From assembly GCA_000708835.1 (NCBI GenBank), contig DF237177.1, positions 1 to 64,000 of the forward strand: 64,000 bases of DNA, written 5' to 3'. The DNA comes from Klebsormidium nitens. Taxonomy: Eukaryota > Streptophyta > Klebsormidiophyceae > Klebsormidiales > Klebsormidiaceae. Positions 48,322 through 59,900 of this stretch are shown piece after piece. The stretch's first letter is position 1. Each line of letters opens with the position of its first letter. Below the pieces are notes generated by a model that was not told the origin of the DNA, searched no databases, and saw only the letters and a program-made list of their open reading frames with translations. Both the position numbers and the translations under genes were made by a program.

Positions 48322-49177
48322 GGTGCCCAGGTGCCCAACCAGAAACCTCAAAGTCTGGGTTTATAGACTAAGCACATGACTTAACCACTCACCAACATCT
48401 TGTTGAAACCTCTGCAGCAGTTGAAGGCCTCTCAAATGAAGCACATCCAAATCCTCCATGTTGTTGCAGTAAGTTTGCATAATGAGCTCACTCATGCGGA
48501 AGGTGGGGCAAGGCTTGTGAATGTGAAAAGGAGCTGCGCTTACGTTACAATCACTTCAGTCCCAGATTGCCCCTCCCCCCTCCCCTGGCATCACTTCCTG
48601 ATGGAGGAAGCCGGTGAACACTTCGATAAGAAGTGGTGGTCATGGCACTGCTTTTGTAAGTGCGATCATTTGAAAACTCTTTTGCTGCCCCCACACTCTG
48701 AATCTTCCAACGTACCAGAAGAAAACTTTCCAGGGACCACTTCTTATTGGAAGATGCACCGAGCTTCTCACATTTGTCCACCAAGTCAGAACCCCTTCTC
48801 TACTCAGAGAGCGCTGCAAAGTGCGCCCCTGCCTGAGGTCCAGGAACATTTTCAGCTTTGAGCTCATCAGACGATGCTGCATCAGGGCGCCCTGCTGGAT
48901 TGGCCCTCCTAAGCTAGGGCTAGGGTTTTGCTCAGAATTCTGCTTTAAGTTTCAGAAACCCTAAAACCGGCCCTTATACCGTAAACCCCTCTCGCGAAAT
49001 TGCACTTCGATCAACTCATTTCAACTGCACTGTGAAGTTCCAATGTCAAAATTACGGTAAGTGGTTCCTTTCAGCAAGCGTTCAGGGCGCTCCCACTAGT
49101 CCCAGGGGACTCCCTGCTGATTGCCTTCATCGCATTCTTCAGCCTGCAAGCCCGAGCTTTATGTAGTGACATCCAAG
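48322..49177. promoter_or_regulatory. Divergent intergenic region, unknown gene / SCYL2
   Basis: Contains AAACCCTAAA at about 48955-48964 and GGGCTAGGGTTTT at about 48918-48930, a pair of telo-box-like motifs in opposite orientation about 210-260 bp before the SCYL2 ATG. In plants such boxes sit in promoters of genes active in growing cells. No exon is supported in this interval. Confidence 0.5.
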
Positions 49178-52100
49178 ATGAAGAGCTTCACAAGCGCTTT
49201 GGCCAAGGTGGCAGGTCGTATCGAGGACACGATTCAAGATGTCACTGGTCCGAAGGCCATGCAGAACTACGCGCTTGGGGAACAGGTCGGGAGTGGGGGC
49301 CCGGGACTCTTCTGGAAGCTCTACAAGGCGAAGCCGAGGAGCAAAGCAGCGCAGGCCACGAATGCAGAGGTGCGGTGGACTCAAAAGCTTTCATGGTTGG
49401 ATATTCGGTCGGTGATTGAATGCAGCTTGCATGCTTCTGATCTGAAGGCAGAAGGGTTTGGCATACATGTTTGATTGACTCTTGCAGTCTCACCAATTTG
49501 AAAGTCAGGAAGATTGGCGGTTGCTTTTCTGGGTCAGCTATCAGCTCTGGTGGGCAATGGAGAGATCACCGAGGGACCAGTTAGATACTGTCTAGTTTAG
49601 CCACAAACCCCATTTTTGCTCCGCTTGAAGATCTGAGAACTCATAGCAGTCCGTTCAGCTCGGATCTCCGGATTCCCTAGTGATGTGCTTACAGAAGGAG
49701 AACAGATTGGCAATTGCCAGCTTATGCCACCGCCCCAGGATGTTTCTGCCACATCCACAGGATCTGTCAAGATCCAACTGTATCGCATTCAAATCATTTG
49801 AAACTTCATGAGCTGATCTAGGTAGTCAGGTTCTCCCTTAGTATTCCGGACCTCACAACATACAAGAGCTCTCAGCAGCCTCTACAGTCCTCTGCAGCAT
49901 TATACACGACAGGGGATATTGTCCCTTCGTCTCATCTTCGTTTATCTTCTGCAACTCCCGCTCAATGATCTGGCCACTAACTTACTCCAACCCACTCAAG
50001 AATCATCCAGTGTGGCGTGGCTCCTCAGAAAGTCACTGGCAGTCTCCACAGCAAGTTACACCGCCTCTTTGACATCACCTTTAAACCCGCACTTTCATTC
50101 ACCTAGGTCTGCGTGTGGCTCCTCGACAAGCGGGAGCTCACCGAGCTAGGCGAACGGCGGGGCTCCCGCGGCACCGCCGACCGTCTGCTAGACGTCTACC
50201 GCAAAGATGCGCAGCAGCTGCTTCGGCTGCGGCATCCGGGGATTGTGCGCGTGATTGAGCCGCTGGACGAGACCAAGTTCGCAATGGCCATGGTTACGGA
50301 GCCGGTCTTCTGCTCCCTGGCGAACGTGCTCAAGCAGTTTGACAACATCAAGGACGTCTCGGAGGAGCTGCAGGCCTTAGTGAGTTTGTTTTTGCGGGAT
50401 TGCAGGACTTGATTGTTGGGGGAATGTGACAATCAAGGGTAAAGGGTTTTCGGGGTTGCAGCATACAATTGGATATGAGAACGTGACAGGGTGCACGGCA
50501 GTGAGGAAAGTGTGGGAGTGCGGTCAACCAAAGATCCGGGACTCGCATAAGTTTCGGCGGAAGGGCATGGGGAATTATATCTCAAAAACAGTCTGTGTGT
50601 GTTGACTTGTCATTTGGCGCTCAACTCCTCTGCGTTGTTTGAGGATCTCTGCTGTGATGTGACGGTCACGTTTGGGTCTGAGAGTGACCTATAGCCCACA
50701 GATTCAAGGTCGAACCTCTGAAATTGGAAGCCATGATTCTCCTGAACTGTTCCCGAAACCTGCCCTCACCCTCCTCAATAAGGCTCCAACCCAAAGTTTC
50801 TCTTGCCTAGGTCCTGTCTACTTGTCCTTCATTCGTACCCCCTTATCCAAACTGTCTTCTTGCAGGAGACCTCTCATTCTAAACAACACGGCTGGTTCAA
50901 ACCCACCTGTATCCTATCTTTTGGATTTCGTACCTGTCATTAACCGCTCTCAATCCGTTCTGAATCCGTGCAAGCTTACCGTGCCTGCAGGAGATGTCTG
51001 AGGCTCTGGAAGAAGCACGGCCCGCTGCAGCCATCCATCTCATAACCCCCCCATTAACCCGCTTCTTCCAGCCTGTAACGCTCATTCACCTCTTGACCCG
51101 TTTGTAACCCACCCAAGCTTGTCCTGCCTGCAGGAGATGTCTGAGCTCGAGAAGAAGCACGGCCTGCTCCAACTCTGCGAGACCCTCTCCTTCATCCACG
51201 ATAACGCGCGCGTGCTGCACCGAGCAATCAACCCGTCTTCTGTGTTCATCACCTCAGGAGGCGCCTGGAAGTTTGCGTGCTTCGGGTTCGCGCTGTTCCT
51301 CGACAAGCTGATTGAGGGCCACGAGGCAGCCTTCGTCTACCCAGTAAGTTTTCTGATCCCGCTTTAGCGGGTGGCAAGAGTCAGATTCCGTCACCAAGCG
51401 AGAGAAGGTGGAAATTGAAAAGTTTGACAAGCTTACATGGTGATGAAGGAACAGTGCCTCTGAAAAGTTAGTCCACAACTAGTTCGGGGCGCTGTGCGTC
51501 TTGGAATTTGCCAGCTTCGGCGGGTACAGAGCTTTGTCGGTTGTGACCCGTCGAGCACGAAGGCTGATGATTCCGCAATTTGCTTTGGTTCCTCACGAGA
51601 TTGCTCGGAGCTGTGTTTCACTTGTGAAATCATGGGGAGTCCTTCCATCACGAAGTGGAGTTTGTTTGCAGGTTTGTTTTTCGACTGCTGAACACAACTG
51701 CCACCCACACGTTGGAATTATTTTCAACCGCACACCATCAGTCTCATGCTATCTTCCAGTCCTTGTTATCCCTTCGCTCATGCGGAGGATCCTCACAGAC
51801 AGCCTGTGCAACCGGTCATTGACGTAGAAGCACCAAGACGCGCGCACACCTTTTTCAGAACACATTGAGTACCCTTCCGGTCCAGGTTGGCTGTTCCGCT
51901 GACGAGATTCCGGTCCCGATCCGCAGGAGCACGATAACGCGGACCAATCCCTAAGCGCGTACCCCCCCCTGGACTACACCGCTCCCGAGCTGACGCGTTC
52001 CGGCACCGGGAATCCGACATACGCAGCGGACATGTTTTCGATGGGGTCCCTGACGTACCACACGCTGACCGGGAATTCCTTGCTGTCAAGTAGCGGGAAT

Positions 52101-55100
52101 TTGAGAACGGTGAGGGAACGAGGCCTCTCGAAGTCTTGAGGGCATGGTTGGAAGGACCGGTTCTAGTAGAGCGAAAGGTTAAACTGCCTGCGCTTAGCTT
52201 AACAGCGATTGTGCATCCAGTGGCGGTGATCTTGGCGGGTCGGTGGCGTTGCTAGTCGGCAAATATCTGATAGGAAAATTGGTCAACCTCAGTCCAACTA
52301 GCCAATTTTCGATCTTTTGGCAAACACTGGAAATTCGTTTGGAAAGCACAGAGTACGGAACGCCCTTGAATGCATACATTACTGGTAAACGATCAGCGAA
52401 GTACAAGCGCAGGGTTTCGGTATCAATCCCTTGCACCGCTTTCAAGCTTCAGGTTTGTCCCGCAGCTTCCGAAGGTTTGAAAACACAATCGAGAGTTGCT
52501 CTGACTCAAGTACGGACCTATCTTCATGTCTCACCTCTTACCAGATATTTATGATGCCATTTCGCCTCTTTCAATTCCAACCACAATCCCGTCAAACCTG
52601 TGACCTGGAAATCAGAACCCGAAATGTGCAACCTGCACCCGGAACACTGAAACCTTAAATCCCACTCGAGTACATCAACACTGTCCCCTACCTTGCGTCC
52701 CTAGGATCCATACTCCGACCACAACACAAAGAAGGACCCAGAGATACATGAAAACGAGAACAATCATTAGATTCAATCAATAAGTGTCTCCTTTTCTCCT
52801 TTGCAGTACACCAACACCGTGACGTACCTCGCCTCCCGCGGCTTCCCCGGCGCGTCCCCCGACCTCTCTCCCGAGCTGCAGCGCCTCACCCACCCCGACC
52901 GGACGCACCGCCCCGACGCCGCTTCTTTTTCCACCTCCCCCTGGTTTCGGGACGACATCCGGTTGCGTGCGCTGCGCTTTCTGGACCATATGCTCGAGCG
53001 AGACAACATGGCCAAAAGTTCGTTTCTGAAATCTTTGGGGGGGATGTGGCCCAGCTTCGACAGCCGGGTGCTGCGGTTCAAAGTGTTACCCCCCCTTGCG
53101 GCGGAGCTGCGCAACGAGGCGCTGCAGGGGCAGATCCTGCCGATGATCATGGCCGTCGCGGAACAGCAGGTGAGGCACCGTGCGGGTGCGACCGGTTCTC
53201 CTTGAGGAGGGGTCTTCAATCAGGACTGTTCGAGCTGATGGCGCGAAGAAGGACAGTCAAGCATAAAGTATTGTTGGTCCGATGTCCAGGTCGCTCAAAG
53301 GAATTAGTCCCATAAAAAGTCTGTGAACCGAAGCCTAGCGCCTTACCGCAGGCTCTCCTAAAAAGGCACGTGATCTTGGAAGTTCCTCTAAGAGACTGAA
53401 CTGTCCAACCACTCTTAGGGCTCCTCTAAAGGATCCGATGTTTTCTTGTGACGTCAGGTTGTGAACAGAGAGGCCATTTTTCCCCTGCAACGTCAGCTGT
53501 TTAAGTAGAGAGGCTATAATTAATTTCCAGGACGCCCTCCAGTTCGAGCCGTCGACCCCTCCCAAACCCTGCTACCCCTCATGCTGACGGGGCAGTCGCA
53601 CATCCAGCCATCTGAATAGAGCCATTCCTTTTTGCCTGTCGCCTCCACGTTGTTGTCTCAAGATAGTCACATGGCTGAGGTCCTAACTAGAGCGGGCGTC
53701 TTTTCGTCGGACACCGGCGACTTTGAGCTTGCGACGCTTTCTCACCTGCTGCCCCTCATGCTGACGGGGCCGTCGGACATCCAGCCATCCATTCAAAACC
53801 TCTTCTGTCTTTTCCGTCTGTCTCAACAATCTCGTCTCAAAATGCTCGCATGGCTGAGGTCTTACCTAGAGCGGCCATCTTTTCTGCAATATGCCCGCGA
53901 GTTCGAACTGGCAACCCTGCCCCACCGGCTGCCCCTCTTTGAAATTGACCTTCTGCTGACGTCAGATGTAACTAGAGAGGTTGCTTTTTCTCCGCAGGAC
54001 GCTCGCGAGTTCGAGCTGGCGACGCTCCCCCACCTGCTGCCCCTCATGCTGACGGGGCAGTCGGACATCCTGCTCCTACTCGTCAAGCACACGTCGCTGC
54101 TGTCCGCGAAAGTACCGGACGCGTTTCGGACCAGCCACGTCATCCCGATGCTCGTCCGCGGGTTCGACGACACGGACACCCGGATCCAGGAGGAGGTGCT
54201 GAAGAAGACGGGCAGCTTCGCGCAGAGTATGGAGTATCAGGTGCGGCGATGAGAAGTGTTTTGGCGGTCTGGATTGAACAAATGTCTCACAAGGCCTCGG
54301 ACATGCGGTTCTGTTGAAAGTGTCGCGGAAATCTGCTGTTAGGGGCCGCTGGAATGGTCCATATTTTTGAGTGTCTTTTGCGAAAGCTACGTTCGGTTGG
54401 GGAAATGTGCGTCAGGGTTATCCTTTAAGCTTAGCGGGTGCACGCTTTACGAGACCGGAATCCGTTGATTGGTCTTCCAAGGTTCCACTGAGTGTCAGGA
54501 ATTTTACGCTCTGTTGAAATGATGTGCGAGTCCGTCAATTCGATGCCCACTCTAGGGGTACATCCTGCTGGGGCTTGATAAAGTCTTGGAATATCCGATG
54601 CGACGGCATGTTTCTCTGCATTTGGTGGCTGCGGGGGTCTTGCACTCAATAATCTCGTAGGGGCAGATGCTTGTTGCTCAAAAGCTGTCCCATTGATTCC
54701 GCTCTTTCTCTCTTTCAGTTGCTGAAGCAGGCCGTGCTGCCACGTGTCCACGGGCTGGCCCTCAAAACTGCCAATGCCGCCGTGCGCGTCCACGCGCTCA
54801 TCGCGCTCGGCGAACTCATCTCCCGCCTCGACAAGCAAGAAATCGCAAACGTGCTCACGACGTTACAAAAAGTGGTCGCCGTCGATCACACTGCGCCGAC
54901 GCTGATGTGCGTGCTGGGCGTGAGCGACCTGATGGCGAAAGCGAACGGCGTCGAATACGCGACGGAGCATTTGCTGCCGATGCTGCTCCCGCTGACGATG
55001 GCGACGCAGCTCAGTACGCAGCAGTTCGCGAAGTTCATGCGCGTGATCTATGACACGCTGCGGCGCATCGAGGAGAAGCGGGGGGTGATTTTGTCGGAGG

Positions 55101-56008
55101 TCGAGAAAACGGTGGACCTGAAGCAGGTTGACATCAGCGCAAACGGGCTGAAAAAGAGTGGTGGAAGCGGCGCGGCGAAACCGGCTGCAGGGGCGACCAA
55201 GCAGCAAACGGCGTGGGATGAGGACGATTGGGCCGCAATCAACAAAGGGGGGGGTGGCGGCAAGGCCGGGGGCGAGAAAGTCGACTGGGCGGGTACTGTT
55301 GGCGGGGCGCTCCCTGCCCCCCAGAAAGCAACCCCCCCGGAGCTCCCTCCGAAGGCACCGGCCGTGGCAAGTCAGCCGCCTGTGTCCGGGTTTGAGTGGC
55401 CGCCGCCGACCGGGGGGGTGTCTGGTGGGGCTATGGGTGGGGGGGGGAGTCAAGGGGCGTCGGCAAGTTGGGACGCGTTCGGCGCGAGCGCCGGGGGGCA
55501 GAACGTTGGAAGCGCACGGAGAGTGAGCAGTACGGGCAATCTGTCGGCTCCGCCGACTGGCAACGGGGACGCGGACCCGTTTGCAGACTGGCCGCCCCGG
55601 TCAAGTACCAGCGGTTCCGCTAATCCTCCGGCAGTGAGTAGCTGGGGAACGGGCTCGTCAAGCAGCGGTGGGTATGGTCTGGGCGGCGGCCCCGCTCTTT
55701 CAAGCAGCAAAGCTCAGGCGCCGTTAGGGAGAATCGGATCGAGCTCCGCCCCGCTTTCCGACGCGGACTGGACGATACCAACGATGGGCGCGAGCACTCC
55801 CAGCGTGACTAATCCCGCTTACCAAGCCAAGCCAAAGAACGACCTGTCGTCCATCTTTGCCCCTACGACCGACTATCAACCAACACCGCGGCAGCAAGCA
55901 GCTGCGAGCCGGATGCCCACAATAGCGCCACCTGGTCAAGGCTCGAAAATGGGGGCCTCCGGTCAAGGACAGACTCAAAGTTCGCAGTCATTGATGGACC
56001 TCTTCTGA
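49178..56008 (+). CDS. SCYL2: SCYL2-type pseudokinase (SCY1-like), clathrin/trafficking adaptor, 7 coding exons
   Basis: Acts at the trans-Golgi and endosomes, linking clathrin coats to cargo. Exons are 49178-49369, 50107-50379, 51134-51343, 51927-52109, 52807-53169, 53998-54240 and 54719-56008, giving 917 residues with all phases closed. The pseudokinase domain covers about residues 20-345: [16 protein letters not shown] replaces the Gly loop, HRA (184-186) replaces HRD and CFG (204-206) replaces DFG, so catalysis is not expected. [19 protein letters not shown] starts the HEAT-repeat part, which continues through [14 protein letters not shown] and [14 protein letters not shown] to [14 protein letters not shown]. 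The last 270 or so residues are Gly/Ser/Pro-rich and disordered. They carry WDEDDWAAI, a DPF motif (an AP2-binding type) and a C-terminal LMDLF resembling a clathrin box. Intron 5 contains tandem copies of the start of exon 6, and intron 2 a decoy of exon 3. Confidence 0.95.
50980..51032 (+). repeat. Intronic decoy copy of SCYL2 exon 3 start with an intact acceptor
   Basis: GTGCCTGCAG at 50981-50990 is followed by GAGATGTCTGAG, then a diverged version of the real exon (GAAGAAGCACGGCC). The real acceptor is at 51132-51133 with the same GCCTGCAGGAGATGTCTGAG. The decoy's AG is intact; the frame read from it differs after a few codons and meets a stop before a usable donor. Confidence 0.8.
53449..53997 (+). 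repeat. Tandem echoes of SCYL2 exon 6 start plus intron end
   Basis: Intron 5 holds three copies of the start of exon 6 (real start 53998), at about 53532-53610, 53730-53800 and 53895-53945. They are recognised by TTCGAGC..GCGACGCT and CTGCCCCTCATGCTGACGGG. Each is preceded by a version of the intron end (GACGTCAG..GTAACTAGAGAGG, with AGAGCGGGCGTC and AGAGCGGCCATC variants). A further copy of the intron end alone is at 53449-53492. From 53632 to 54252 one frame stays open through the last two copies and exon 6, in the exon 6 reading frame. Confidence 0.85.
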
Positions 56009-56901
56009 TACCCGAGTATGCTTAAGTGTCCCTCAATCCGGTAATAATACACCTGCCAACGAGATTGCCGCTTGCAATCGCTTTTGCTGTCCTGGCGCTT
56101 TGAATCGTGAAATTTCTTTGGCAATGTCGAACTCAGAAGTGTGCATGCTTACTAAGGTAAAGTCGGGATCCACAGCTTAAAGCTTCCAGTGTCATGCAAC
56201 GGTTCAATGAATTTCAACAAGCTGGCACATGCCATTGACACCACTTTAATGCGCATGGCGTACGATAGCTAACTGCATGCCCATATATGTACTTTAAACG
56301 CAACTCATCTCATGCAAACCACCGTCATGTAGCACCCAGTCGAACCTTACAGCCTTCAGTCCATCATGCCAGGCATATATAGAATTAAGTAAAGATTTGG
56401 GGACTTGCCCAACTAAGCATTTTATAAAAATATACTAGGTTGCACATTATGACTCAATGCACGCAGAAAAAGTTCTGGCGAAAATCAATGATGGATGTGA
56501 CTGCCTGTCATAGGCTCATGCGTGTGCTGTAAGGATCAATGACAGTCACCCACTGACGGGGTCACTGTAACATCCCAATCGCTTATCCACTAAGAGCAGG
56601 CTGCAGCTGTCTGATATAGTCTTTGAGTGCTGCACCAACCTGTCCTATGGTGCTCAGGATACAGCCGCTGATCGCACGACAAAAGAGCAAAACTACTGAA
56701 CAGAATTAAGCATATGATAATGGAAGTGCATTTGTCACAAAACAGAGCTGTTGGTTGGTGACCAGCCAAGAGCCCTTTTTGACAGCAGACTACCCTAAGA
56801 TTGCCAACAGCCATCTACTCAAAAGTGCTGCAGATCCTTGCGTTTTTTCTGCAGTGCTCAGCAGCTTGCATATTCACACTGGACGCTGAGGAGATCCTCG
56901 C
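56009..56901. other. Convergent intergenic region, SCYL2 / quinone reductase 3' ends
   Basis: AT-richer than the flanking exons. No exon or RNA gene is supported. It should hold both 3' untranslated regions. Confidence 0.5.
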
Positions 56902-59900
56902 CTAGATAGCAGGCTTGGCTGCCAGCTTCAGCGTGACCTCAGCAATGTGCTTGCCTTGGAACTCGGCTAGGCCCAGCTCGGTCTTGGTTGGCTGACGGCT
57001 CCTGCAAGAGCGAACCGTTCTCATTTGGAAGTTGATGTGAAGCGCCAATATGCTGAGTACCTAAGGCAATCTGCCCTCCAGTTGAGTTAAATCGCGTTGA
57101 TGCAGTAGCAGAGACTTTTTGGCCAACCATATGGGTGAAGTGCAAGCAACTGCCATGCGTAATCTTCGGGTTGTAGTTGCTCCGTTACTCCCATGGAGAC
57201 AGAGATAAGGTTTCTTCCTGCCGTCTCGTCCTGGCTCTTCAACATCCGCCTGATTTAGCAATATTTCTACATGTCCCGAGACCCTGAGCCCTAATCACGA
57301 AATTGTCACACCCCTCACTGTCCAGAGTCGGGCAGTCACCTAGCTTCCATTTTGCACCGGCTGGGATGCTTTTGGTTCTCGCCTCACTTCCCTGCCTACG
57401 TCCCTTGGCTTGCAGTAGATGTTCATTGTGGCCTCGACACAGGGTCAGTTTTCAACTCTCTGTTCCACTTGAATGTTGGAATCAACCAGAAGTCAAACAA
57501 CCTCGAAGAGACTCTAACTTTATAGGCCTGTAGAGTCCACTCCTATTCACTTTCGTCCCAAAATACCAGAGATTTTCGCTTTCAACTCACCCGTCCCCAG
57601 CGAAGGTGCCCGCACCGTAGGGCGACCCCCCCCGCACCTCGTTCACGTCAAACAGCGACGGGCCGTACTTGTACCCCACCGGGACGAAGATCATGCCGTG
57701 GTGCGCCAACTGCGTGATTGCGGTCAATGCGGTGGTCTCCTGACCGCCGCCCTGGGTCCCGGTCGCCACAAAGATCCCGGCAGGCTTGCCCGCGAGAGCT
57801 TGGGTCTGCCAGAGGCTGCCGGTGGCGTCGAGGAAGGCCTTGAACTGGGCGGCCATCATACCGTACCGGGTGGGGAAGCCGAAAATCAGACCTGGCGGCA
57901 AATGAGCAGAAGCTTTCGTTAGTCACTGTGGAGTCAATTTTAGATATTTGAGGTCCTTGCTGTTAGTAGATGCTGGCGGGATCTTGAAGGGGGGGAAATA
58001 GGCGGGAGTACTCTCACAAAATGCGCGGAGGAGTCTGCAGGGGAGAGAAAGCGCGGGAGTGCTTGGAAAGCTGATCAGAACCTCCAGCTATATCGCTTGG
58101 TTGGTGGAAAGATTGATCAAGAGAGGGCTGGGAGGCCAGAGGTAGAAGTTGCAGGCTGAGAGGGGGCAGATTCCTGTGTAGAAGAGGAACTGAGCTGAGT
58201 GAGGAGAATGTCGGAGAGCGGACTGCTAAATGCGCGCTTCCCCAATGATACTCAGACTTTCCAATACTACTCATCTCAATAGCCTAACATCTTTGAAGTT
58301 AAAAGGGGGTGATTGGGGGTATAACCCGATTAGTTAGGCAGTTTTTAAACGCTCCGGTTAATGAGGCTCTATCGAGAACCCCAAACGGTTGAAACTGCCC
58401 ACCTTCCTCCCTGCTGGGAAAGGGAAACAAGAAAGAAGGAATATTTTCAGAGAGCTGGTAGTATTAAGTCAGTGGTAAAATGCCAGAAGCTTGTTGAGGT
58501 CTTGAAGTCTACGCTAGCAGCCTTGCTCAATGTACATTCAAGTAGATGACAGCATGACCAAGGACTCCCACTGGCACATAAAATGTGCAGGGAACCTCTT
58601 TTTTCACAGCTTTTTCTCGAAGTTCTAAGTAGAGCCAGCTCTTTCTTTGCCAGTGGTATGTAGCCACTTACTGCACCACTGCCGTTCCATCAAGTTTCAG
58701 GTATTGCCAGACACTCTTGAGGCTGACAGTCACCCAGCTTGACTAGATGGCTTTTTCACCAAGTTCAAGAGGCCAGAGAAATACAGACAGAAGATCTTAC
58801 AAGGATTGTGGCAGATCAGCGTATCTCATTCCAATTCACAAACAACTGGCTTTCCCAACCTCCTACTTCAAAAATAACAAGGAAGCATAGATGATTCAGG
58901 GGGATGCCGAGACAGGAAAGCTCACCGTCAGCTTCAGTTAGCTTCTTAGGGTCAATGATAGGAATATCGGGCTTAGGAGGCGCGTGCATCTTCTCCAGAA
59001 CCTCCTCAGGAAGGGTCTCTGCAAATGGAGAATGAGCAGCAAACTGGGAATTAGGTGGATGGATTCACTGCCTCAAGATCTGGCCATTCCTTCGGCATAA
59101 TCTTGAAGCTTATTCACAGCCAGGAATTAATTTCCATCAAACTGCAAAAACTGCATCGCTTTGCTCGCTTTGGGAAGGTATACATGACTACTCTCAGATC
59201 CTCTTACATTGCTGTGGATCACCTCTCACAATGGATGAAGGTGGCATTGGACGGCAGTTACAGGTTAGTAAGATTCAGGCATGGTTTGAGTGCTCACCGG
59301 GGACCTGGAAGAGGTGACCCTCTACGCCCTGCAAAAAGATTTATTTTCATTTCTCAGATCAAAGAAGGTCTGTAAGAACGAGGGCCTAGACTGCTGAACA
59401 AACTTTTCAAAGTCATGTCTTGCGTTTGAACAAACTTGCGCCATCAATGCCAGCCTAAACAATTCTTGTCCACCACCTATTATGGTGGCCTTTTGCAGTA
59501 AAACGAAACTCTGATGACCCTTCTCATACATTGCTGGCCCACTCATAAGAAGCTCTAGACAAGCAGCTGCAATATCTGGAGGAGACTTACATCTACCGAG
59601 TCAACTCCCATCTTGATCGCCTCAGCCAACTTGGCAATGTGGCCGTACGTGGAGTAATATACTGCACCCGCAACAAAGGACATTAAAAGGTGCGCCTCAG
59701 AATGTGGGCCCCAACTTTGCCTGCATTTCGCTAAGGCATGTCACTGACATGTCAATCTGGATTGTTGACACGGAGATGTGCATTGTCAAACATAGTCCTT
59801 CCAGGAACAGAAACAAAAGGTTTGCGATTCACTCTGCCTAGGAAAGAGGTGGGATCTGGATAAAGATTCACGCGTCCATATTATCCTGGCCTTTGCACTT

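Noticed and set aside
54863-55453. 196-codon minus-strand frame rich in Arg/Pro/Gly
   Set aside because: It is the reverse shadow of SCYL2 exon 7, whose product matches the family; the shadow has the typical Arg/Pro bias of a GC-rich antisense frame.
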